Assembly: GCA_034698045.1 (NCBI GenBank)
Contig: JAQGAU010000877.1
Span: forward strand, 1 to 22,983
Reading direction: 5' to 3'
DNA: 22,983 nt
DNA from: Paramacrobiotus richtersi
Lineage: Eukaryota > Tardigrada > Eutardigrada > Parachela > Macrobiotidae
Part shown: piece by piece, positions 10,696 through 18,047 of the stretch
How the letters are laid out: each line of letters starts with the position of its first letter
Position numbering within the stretch: the first letter of the stretch is position 1
Notes under the pieces: model-generated
What the model was told of the DNA's origin: nothing
Databases searched by the model: none
Seen by the model: the letters and a program-made list of their open reading frames with translations, nothing else
Program-made: the position numbers and the translations under genes

Positions 10696-13153
10696 TCACT
10701 GATTGTGAGCCTGTGCAGCCATTTTGAGGTACGCGTCAAACCACAACAACATCCGATCCTCCTTATCCACATTCTTCGGCTTATACAGGATGTACACCAG
10801 CTTCCAGTGGTCAGCCTTCACCGCCCCACCTTTGCTCACTGACTTTTGCGAGGCCTTGTTGCCCTACAGACAATAAAACGGTCAGCCACAAGTACTTCGT
10901 GAAACATGTCCACAGTATCTCGGCGGTGACATGTTGTCAGCGCGAAGCCGCTCGCTGGTATTAAGAGAACATTATTGTTTCTGTATATATATGTACAGAG
11001 TATAATAGTACATAGAGTAATAGTCTATAATTATAGTAAACAATGCAATTGTTCTTTTTATTACTAGCGAGCGACTTCGGTCGGCGTTTCCCACCAACAG
11101 CTAGAGATTATTCACCCCGTGACCTTTAAAACGCACCTCATACACGAACGCATAGGCCACTTCTTGCCCGATGGCCGCCATCTCCTTGCACAGTCCATAT
11201 CCGACCAGATGGTGAAGGCCCCGTCCCCGGTACTCTGGGAAAACGTAGCCGGCACCCAGCGACAGATCGTCACTGGCGATGGAGAAGCCAATGAGTTGGT
11301 TGTTGGCGTTGTAGATGCCCATGGTCGGGAACTTGTGGTCATACAGGTAGTATAAATAGTCCAGGGTCTCCGCGGTTCCGGCGCCGTAGTCCCACAGACG
11401 GTGCACGGTCAGCATGTCCTCGCGGTCCAGTGGGCGTGTGCTCAAGCCTTCCGGCATCTTAATTCTATAAATGCAGATCGAAAACATAGAAATTTATCAA
11501 CACATACAATCAACACCATAAGTTGTTGGTCAACACCAATAAGTTGTTTATGTAGTGTTTTTACACATATACGTCAGCTGATCTCATTCACAAGTCAGAA
11601 CCGCATATACAGAGGTGCTCTTAGACATTCACCTTTTTTATTCCTCACAGTAGCAAAAGCTGCGGCGCCTAGGAAGTACCTCGTAATATCCGGCAACTTA
11701 ATTTACCAGCATTTTCAAAATATAATCGCCGCGGATGAACGCCTTTGCGTGACACTCTTGTAATGGCAAGACATGTGCCACAGCGCTGCATACATGTATC
11801 GGGGGATAATTTGAAAACGATCGTCCCATCAAGTTATCGGATATTACGAAAACTCATGTGCATGTGTACCTGGCAGCGACTTCAGATGAACTGATAATCC
11901 ATCCCGTCGTTGTAAGATCGGACTGCTGTGCCGGTCCAATGGCTTCCCCGTGTTGGTTGCATACCTCTTCCAGTGCTTCCTGCAGATTTTCGGGAATCTC
12001 TACGGATAGACAGTACGTTCATGGGCACATACGTTAGATATCTGTAGCTGAACTTGCAATCTGTTAGTACAAAAATACAAACGATTGTGTATGCATCAAA
12101 ACCTTACGATATATACCGGTAAGTACAACCAAGTATAATCATATAATTATAGACAACGTGGTACAACGCTAGCGTTATTGTTATTTGTGCGCGTCTACTA
12201 TCGAAGCCACACGTGCATACATTGTAACATTCTTGTTGGTTGAAATACATTGGACAATTTTCATGTACGTGCATGTATGTAGGTATACGTATGTACCACA
12301 CATGTGTACATGCTAATGGATACTTTTGTATATTATTCCTAGTTTTAATCGTACGGTCCGTACCGTCGAATTGTAAAGTCGCAAGTATCAAAACTGATAA
12401 GCCTAAACAATAATGTTGCATAACATTCAAACTGCGAGAGATCTGATAAGACGCCGCGTCTTAGACGCGGATTGTTTTTAGTTACTGGATGTTGTGGTCC
12501 AACGCATTGTTGGTTGCATATACTGTATGCGCGGTAGAGATAACTCATAATATTATATTGTTTACCTTCGAAATAGCAGGCGCTCTCCCAGTGGACCACT
12601 CCCGGTTCCTCTAGCAGTCGTTTGAAATTATCCAAATCTGTGGCCAGGGCGTTATACACATAGTGGTTGAATCGGGGAACGTATTCCTGCAATGCCAATC
12701 GGTTTTTGCTGATAATTAACAATCAAGAAATGCGAAACAACAATAGACTTTTATCACACATTTTACTAACTAATCTTTGATTTGTCAAGAAATAAGTAGG
12801 TTACCTTTGAATCTGGTTTAGGTCGCACAATGCAAGCGGTGAAATTTGGGAACGCGTCTGCAAAAGTAGAAAAAAATTTATATATAGTGTATTATAATTA
12901 TACATGCGTGGCTGTGGTAAACAAAATTGTTGGTATATACCGACCTACCGACGATAAACTCGATTCCCGGCCAAGCAAAGGAATTTTTCAGTAGATGATT
13001 TTCTGCTAATTTAAAGATCTACAACCAAGTTTCCCAGTAAAGTAACACATTGACGGAAAGAATAAACAAATACCGCACCGGAAATGACTGCGGTTTCAGC
13101 AGGTCCAGTTCCTTCACAAACTGCTCCAACTGATCTTCCTGAATAATAATCAT
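10696..13153 (-). CDS. Glycine N-acyltransferase-like protein, copy 1, 7 exons, ~314 aa
   Basis: GLYAT-family enzymes transfer an acyl group from acyl-CoA to glycine or another amino acid, classically in mitochondria. Exons in reading order: 13079-13153, 12949-13018, 12805-12857, 12566-12686, 11870-11999, 11137-11464, 10696-10863, totalling 945 coding bases. The N-terminal half matches the GLYAT N-domain (AFPNF..CIVRPKP; EEPGVVHWESACYFE). Exon 6 carries the GNAT fold with the acyl-CoA loop FPEYRGRGLHHLVGYG. The junction VYE/GNKASQKS fits the family without gaps. An in-frame TGA lies 9 bases upstream of the ATG, fixing the start. By an ungapped eye alignment the glutamate proposed as general base in bovine GLYAT is serine here. 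Length is close to the human enzyme (296 aa). The acceptor amino acid is unknown. Confidence 0.85.
10943..11079. mobile_element. MITE-like element with ~40-base terminal inverted repeats, in the last intron of GLYAT-like copy 1
   Basis: The left arm 10943-10980 and the right arm 11038-11079 are imperfect inverted repeats. Read inward, both begin CGAAG(C/T)CGCTCGCT and both end (C)ATTGTTT or TATTGTTT, with a few substitutions and a 3-4 base indel. The 57-base centre is AT-rich and itself foldable, with a perfect 12-base palindrome at 11025-11036. There is no coding capacity. The matching intron of GLYAT-like copy 2 lacks it, so it probably arrived after the duplication. No clear target-site duplication is seen. 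The superfamily is unknown. Confidence 0.6.
12262..12313. repeat. Alternating purine-pyrimidine tract
   Basis: Three back-to-back runs (12262-12281, 12282-12296, 12297-12313) of strictly alternating pyrimidine and purine, rich in CA/TG and TA steps. They lie in intron 4 of GLYAT-like copy 1. Such sequence can adopt Z-DNA. It has no clear counterpart in copy 2. Confidence 0.6.
12373..12443. other. Intronic block conserved between the two GLYAT-like genes (copy 1 side)
   Basis: About 70 bases in intron 4 match 16549-16618 in copy 2 at close to exon-level identity by eye, although the flanking intron sequence has diverged. The block contains two small inverted repeats: TATCA-AAAC-TGATA, identical in both copies, and AATGTT-GCAT-AACATT, degenerate in copy 2. 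The function is unknown; a splicing or enhancer element or a small structured RNA is possible. Confidence 0.5.
12454..12470. repeat. GC-rich hairpin in copy 1 intron 4
   Basis: Seven-base arms CCGCGTC and GACGCGG around TTA. It lies just beyond the conserved intronic block and is absent from the equivalent place in copy 2, so it is a local insertion in copy 1 or a loss in copy 2. Confidence 0.6.
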
Positions 13154-13207
13154 CGTAAATCACGTAATTTGTCGTTGATACAAAATCCAAACTACTAAAT
13201 AAAAGTC

Positions 13208-13270
13208 GAACTTTCTTCGGGAGTTTGACGTTCGAGGGTGTTTTGAAGAAATCGTTGATGACCGTGAAAA
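13208..13270. promoter_or_regulatory. Upstream block shared by the two GLYAT-like genes (copy 1 side)
   Basis: 55-120 bases upstream of the start codon this stretch aligns with 17367-17426 upstream of copy 2. The shared strings, on the plus strand, are CTTTCTTCGGG, GAGGGTGTTTT, CGTTGAT and TGACCGTGAAAA. DNA between the block and the start codon is less similar. Position suggests core promoter or proximal enhancer elements; this is inference. Confidence 0.45.
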
Positions 13271-13513
13271 TTAGGTGGTTACGCCGCTACTGTTAACGTG
13301 TGATTAGCGTTTGCCGCATCAAAGCTGTTATTACACATACTCTACATAGATTTCGCAAATGTTATCTGAAGGAATGGTGATAACGACTTTCAACTCATTC
13401 ATCGCGAACCATGATGATACCCGAGCTGCCAAAATATTTACGTCTGCGTTTACCATTCGATGTCGTGCATCAGGCAACCTTTTGAAATTTTAATAACATG
13501 TAATATAATAAAA

Positions 13514-14337
13514 CGTCAGCGCAATACCGACTTTCGTAATATGACACTAATCGACTGAAAACAGACCCAAAGAACTGAAGAACAATATAAAAACACAATG
13601 TCCTAGGTACCCAGAAAATGCGAACCAGAATGCGAGGAAACAATTTGATGAATTGTCATCAACTGTTCTGTTAACAAGATTCATTGTTAAACATCTTTTT
13701 AGCACCTTGTTCCTCTGCCATACCCATTTTCTTCCTTTTTTCCATCGAAACACAGGTACAGACGTTCACAAACACTTTTTTATTTTTTTGTTCTTCTGAT
13801 TTTCAGTTTTAGATATATTTCAATTATTCTGATTCCTGAACAGATGAAAGGACAATTTGGGATTTTTTTAGTGAGCCTTTTTTCTGTATTGCTTGCGTTG
13901 CGTTTTACTTGTAGGCCTGTCTGGTGGAAAACGAGTCAACGATGATGTCAATCCAACGCAAGTTACGTTACTTTACTGAACACTTTTGTGGCAGGATCGC
14001 GAAGATTGTCCGAAGAGTTACGGATTTGGTGCAGCATTGGTAACCGACGAAGTAAATGTTTTTGTACTAAAGTGACCAGTTCTGAACAGTATTTTTTTTA
14101 TAATTGCGGTACTTGCGGAATTAAGCGCTCAGCCATGTGTTTCGAGACTGGCATGCTAGATGAGCAATCTTACATAATAACTGCTTGCCCTGTAAATAAT
14201 TAACCATTTCCAAGTCTTCCTCTGGGTTTGGCCTTGTTGTTTTAGTATCAACACTAATACTTCAGATTATTGCACGTGCGCGCCTCAAAGCCTCTGAAAT
14301 GGAAAATGTCATGCAACGAGATAGAGTTGAAACCTGA
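13514..14337 (+). pseudogene. Relic of the msh6 3' end (exons 26-27), headless and frameshifted
   Basis: Intron 23-like sequence at 13521 jumps straight to intron 25-like sequence at about 13600, so the counterparts of exons 24 and 25, including Walker B, are deleted. The exon 26 copy (13915 to about 14051) keeps its TAG acceptor and opens ACLVEN. It then loses frame through small insertions and reaches a stop, and it lacks part of the alanine-rich end. The exon 27 copy (14266-14337) is complete in 24 codons, including the same TGA. No upstream msh6 exons are present in this unit, so no working protein can be made. It is a by-product of the tandem duplication. Confidence 0.88.
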
Positions 14338-14509
14338 AACCACCTTATAAAAAATGAGAATATAATGGGCGGAAGAGCGTTTCTTGATTTATAAGAAAAC
14401 TCACACTGCAGACGTAAATTTTGATACGATATTGTTGTTTTTTTTTGAGTGACCAATGAGTTGATACTACTAGTAATCTGGGCATTTTTGTAGTTTTTTT
14501 TGGGTTTTT

Positions 14510-15230
14510 TCGAACGAGATTCCACCCGTTGACGGCTCGGGCGCGGTTTCAGCGATTCAGCAGATTCGCTAGACAAGACTGTTTTTTAGTGATTCTGTTG
14601 AGGGTTTTTCAGCATGAAGATGCAGATAATCCCAAATGTAAATAATTATTGTTGTTCAGCCGCATGCCTCTTTTTGGAGCAGGGGACAAAACGTTTACAA
14701 GTCTGCTTCGAAAAGTCACCCAATGTAAACGAACCATTCCAATACGGAATGCAACAAAAATCACAGGCACATATAAGTTGACATGAACGCAAAGTCCACT
14801 TCTTGCCCAATGGAGAAGATTTGCTGGAAAAGTAGTTCGGTGAAGACCGAGGAAATGCGCGGTATACAGTACGTTCGGTGCCTACGGTATACGGTCGGAT
14901 TTTATAGTTTGTACACGATTTTTCTAACGATCTATTTTTCTTTCAAGTGTCGTTACTTATTACTTGCAGGATTTGTTAATGATGGATTGCTAGTTCATGA
15001 GAACGGAAGTTGTCGTTAACACTGGACCGATATCTCATCGAGTAGAAAAGCTGGACCCGAACGACCTCCAACCACGATCCAGACGGGTACAACAAACGTT
15101 ACTGACAATTTCATTTCATTTGCACCATTTTACGTCCTTCCAGCCGAAAAATACATATCTTCTTTTTTAAAGAAAGATGAATTGTTCTCGCAAGTGACAT
15201 GACATATGTTAGGTTTAGTTTCATGTTATC
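14510..15230. other. Unassigned segment present only in duplication unit 2
   Basis: Homology to unit 1 stops near 14510 and resumes weakly near 15240, leaving about 700 bases in place of roughly 180. On the plus strand there are splice-like signals and short open stretches. A CAG acceptor at 14657-14659 is followed by a ~41-codon open frame containing MPLFGAGDKTFTSLL. An ATG at 14783 opens a short frame that can splice (donor at 14860, acceptor CAG just before 14971) to encode about 42 residues. Neither resembles a family I know. It may be a fragment of another gene, an old insertion, or ancestral spacer lost from unit 1. Confidence 0.35.
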
Positions 15231-15318
15231 AAACGCCGGCTGTGCGGCTGCATAAAGAATCCCTAGAAGCGGGGTAATAGTTGTATGACTTATATAGGAA
15301 ATCACAGTCACAGATACA

Positions 15319-17323
15319 TCAGTGCGCCTGTCCAGCCATTTTGAGGTATGCCTCCCACCACACCACCATCGGATCCTCCTTATCCACATTCTTCGGCTTA
15401 TACACGATATACACCAGCTTCCAGTGTTCGGCCTTCTTCGCTCCGCCTTTGGTCGCCGACCTTTGCGAGGCCCTGTTGCCCTACGAAAATTGCTTAATCG
15501 CCAAATGTCCGGAAACAGTATTGACACAATAAAAAGTCGAAAAATTCAAATAAAAAAATTTGATTGCTCCACTTGTACAGCCGACCTGTACAGTTTTAGT
15601 CCCGTTTTCCCCGAATAGTTCTTGAAAACAATTACTCTGTGACCTTTGAACGCACCTCATACACGAATGCATATGCCACATCTTGCCCGAGGGCAACCAT
15701 TTCTTTGCACAGTCCATACCCGACGAGGTTGTGAAGGCCCCGTCCCCGGTACTCTGGGAACACGTAGCCAGCACCCAGCGACAGATCATCACCGGCGATG
15801 GAGAAACCAACGAGTTGGTTGTCGGCGTTGTATATACCCATAGTCGGGAACTTGTGATCATACAGGTAGTATAAATAGTTCAGGGTCGCCGCGGTTCCGG
15901 CTCCGTAGTCCCACAGACGGTGGACGGTCAGCATGTCCTCACGGTCCAGTGGGCGTGTACTGAAGCCTTCTGGCATCTGGATCCTGGGAAATGCATCGAA
16001 AACATAGAAATTTATCTGCACATACAATCAACATCTGGCTGGGACTGATTCCACTGCGGTATGCACGGTGGTGGTATGTACCTGGCAGCGACGTCGGTTG
16101 CGTGCATAATCCATCCCGTCGCTGTAAGATCGGCCTGTTGTGCCGGTCCAATTGCTTCGCCGTGTTGGTTGCACACTTCTTCCAGTGTGCCCTGGAGATT
16201 TTCGGGAATTTCTGCCGATAGACTGCATGCTAGTTTGCACATAGCGTATATTTCTTATTTCGTAAGATTGTCTGTAGCTGTACGAGCAACCTTGTACAAA
16301 ATCTCAGGTACTAGTGAATTTGTTATCGTCGATACACGTACAACGTTATGCGCATATTCGTGACATTTTGAATTCATTAATGATCATGATTTTATTATGT
16401 CTCTAGTTCCCTTATGAAATGGAAATAAAAATTACAATACCGCGGTATCGTTTTATATACCGCTATGTGTACCTGCTGTCGGCACGGTGGTGCACGCTAA
16501 TGTCACTATATCCTTATGTTTTGACCATACTAGATCCATGCAGGAATTTAAGTCGCAGTATCAAAACTGATAAGCACTAACAATAATGTTGTATAACATC
16601 CAAATTGCGAGAGATCTAATGCCAAGCGGGTTGATTACTGACTGTTGTGGTCTAATTATTTGTATATGTTGATGATTTGCTTACAATTAAATACAGTCTG
16701 CATATTGCGATATATTACCTTCGAAATAGCACGCGGTCTCCCAGTGGATCACTCCCGGTTCCTCTAACAGTCGTTTGAAATTATCCAAATCTGTGGCGAG
16801 GGCGTTATACACGTAGTAATTGAATCGCGGAACGTAGTCCTGTAGTGCCAATCGCAAATCAGTTGTTGCTGATAGTTAACAATATTAATCAAGAACTGAC
16901 AAGCAACATATCAGACTTTTATCACAGATTCTAGCTGTATGTTAGCTTCGTCAGAAACAGGTAGAATATTTTACAACAGACCTTGGAATCTGGTTTAGGC
17001 CTCACAATGCAAACGGTGAAATTTGGGAACTGGTCTGCAAAAGTAGAAAAGAACATGTGCTGTAGTATCCTATACATCTGTATAGCTGTGGTAAACAGAA
17101 TTTTGGTATATACCTACCGACGATAAACTCGATTCCCGGCCATGCAAAGGAGTTTTTCAGTAGATGATTTTCCGCTAATTTAAAGATCTACAACCAAGTT
17201 CCCGGTGAAGTAGCATATTTATGAAAAGTATAAACAAATATACCGCACCGGAAATGACTGCGGTTTCAACAGGTCCAGTTCCTTGACGAGCTGCTCCAAC
17301 TGATCTTCCTGAATAATAATCAT
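15319..17323 (-). CDS. Glycine N-acyltransferase-like protein, copy 2, 7 exons, ~312 aa
   Basis: Tandem paralogue of copy 1 with identical exon lengths except the last. In reading order: 17249-17323, 17118-17187, 16982-17034, 16719-16839, 16082-16211, 15656-15983, 15319-15480, totalling 939 coding bases. All reading frames are intact. An in-frame TGA 9 bases upstream fixes the ATG. By eye the two proteins are about 87% identical (roughly 40 differences). Exons 1-4 are nearly unchanged, whereas exon 5 (linker before the GNAT domain) and exon 7 (C-terminus) each differ at 20-25% of positions. The GNAT loop FPEYRGRGLHNLVGYG is kept. The exon 3 donor is AAG/GTCTGT, weaker than GTAACC in copy 1. 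The product is two residues shorter than copy 1. Substrate unknown. Confidence 0.85.
16549..16618. other. Intronic block conserved between the two GLYAT-like genes (copy 2 side)
   Basis: Counterpart of 12373-12443, in intron 4 of copy 2. The TATCA-AAAC-TGATA inverted repeat is unchanged. The rest of this ~0.5 kb intron shows only patchy similarity to copy 1. Confidence 0.5.
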
Positions 17324-18047
17324 CCTGAATCAGTCTGTGGCCAGCAAGTCCGGACCGTTAAAAAATCAAACTTTCTTCGGGCTGGTTAGAGGGTGTTTTA
17401 GGAACCCGTTGATATGACCGTGAAAACGCGTGCCACAACAAAGCGCATCAGTTGAGTGCCTCGCCGTTAGAAAATAACTTACTAGCTACAAACTCCACAC
17501 CTTGTAGTTCTTATCTGGGAAGAATGGCGATAACCGCGTCATTCAATCGCCATGCAGTCGTGATTATAACTGGCTGCCGAAATATCTACAGTATACGTAC
17601 ATCTACGTTGACTACATATGTATACGAAGTAGTTCAGTTATTATATTTCCCACAGGCACATTAATTAGTGCATATACACGTGTGAATATAGTACTTGCGT
17701 TTTTGATCGTATATACTATCATCTGTTATCACTACTATACTATCTTCTTCAGCTGATATCTGCGATCGAGTCCACAATTCAGAGCAGGTAAACGTATTCG
17801 CGTCAAAATTACCGCATGCATATATTTCCCTCTTTTTCCGGTCTTTTTTACTTACTTATCAAGTTAAAAAAGGTCAGTATATGTGCAGAGTCTCCGCCTC
17901 AGAAGCCCTTGTGACCATACATATCATATTATCGTTTAATTCTTTCTGGGACAGTTCCATGTGTACAAGACAATAATTCCCAAACGAAGACATAAAACTT
18001 TGCATTATACATAGAAACATGTGCAAAACATACAATAAAGTCGATTT
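17324..18047. other. Intergenic region between GLYAT-like copy 2 and unc-4
   Basis: This must hold the copy 2 promoter and the unc-4 3' UTR, since both genes read leftward. Homology to unit 1 upstream DNA persists to about 17590; beyond it the sequence is single-copy. A minus-strand ATTAAA at about 17934-17939 is a possible unc-4 poly(A) signal. Short open frames here show no family similarity. Confidence 0.4.
17367..17426. promoter_or_regulatory. Upstream block shared by the two GLYAT-like genes (copy 2 side)
   Basis: Counterpart of 13208-13270, upstream of the copy 2 start codon. The same four short strings occur in the same order. Promoter role inferred from position and retention. Confidence 0.45.

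Larger units (their letters stand above)
9104..13455. repeat. Tandem segmental duplication, unit 1
   Basis: Unit 1 runs from inside msh6 intron 23, through msh6 exons 24-27 and the complete GLYAT-like copy 1, to that gene's upstream DNA. The same order and orientation recur in unit 2. Left homology starts near GCAATACCGA (9111-9120 and 13521-13530). Right homology fades near 13440 in unit 1 and 17590 in unit 2. Unit 1 keeps functional msh6 exons, so it is the original for the msh6 part. Boundaries are good to perhaps 20-50 bases. Confidence 0.85.
13514..17600. repeat. Tandem segmental duplication, unit 2
   Basis: Second unit, same order and orientation as unit 1: a headless msh6 3' relic, a segment not seen in unit 1, the complete GLYAT-like copy 2 and its upstream DNA. 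Offsets to unit 1 are about 4410 at the left end, 3971 at msh6 exon 26, 4044 at exon 27 and 4170 at the GLYAT start codon. The changes reflect a ~0.5 kb deletion inside the msh6 part and a larger insertion, or a unit 1 loss, between the genes. Confidence 0.85.

Noticed and set aside
10218-10772. Long minus-strand open frame over the msh6 3' end, with a similar one at 14262-14576 in unit 2
   Set aside because: It is antisense to msh6 exon 27 and its flank. The apparent conservation comes from the duplication itself, and there is no family similarity.
11116-11137. Apparent frame difference between GLYAT copies at the end of exon 6 (a one-base indel after the conserved VYE)
   Set aside because: Both copies share a strong donor GAG/GTGCGT just before the indel, in the same phase, and the joined protein then fits GLYAT relatives without a gap. 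The indel is intronic.
12000-12012. Loss of an acceptor AG before exon 5 of GLYAT copy 1 (GCAG in copy 2 versus ACTG in copy 1)
   Set aside because: The real acceptor is 11 bases further in (CCGTAG in copy 1, GGCAG in copy 2), where the phase agrees with exon 4 in both copies.
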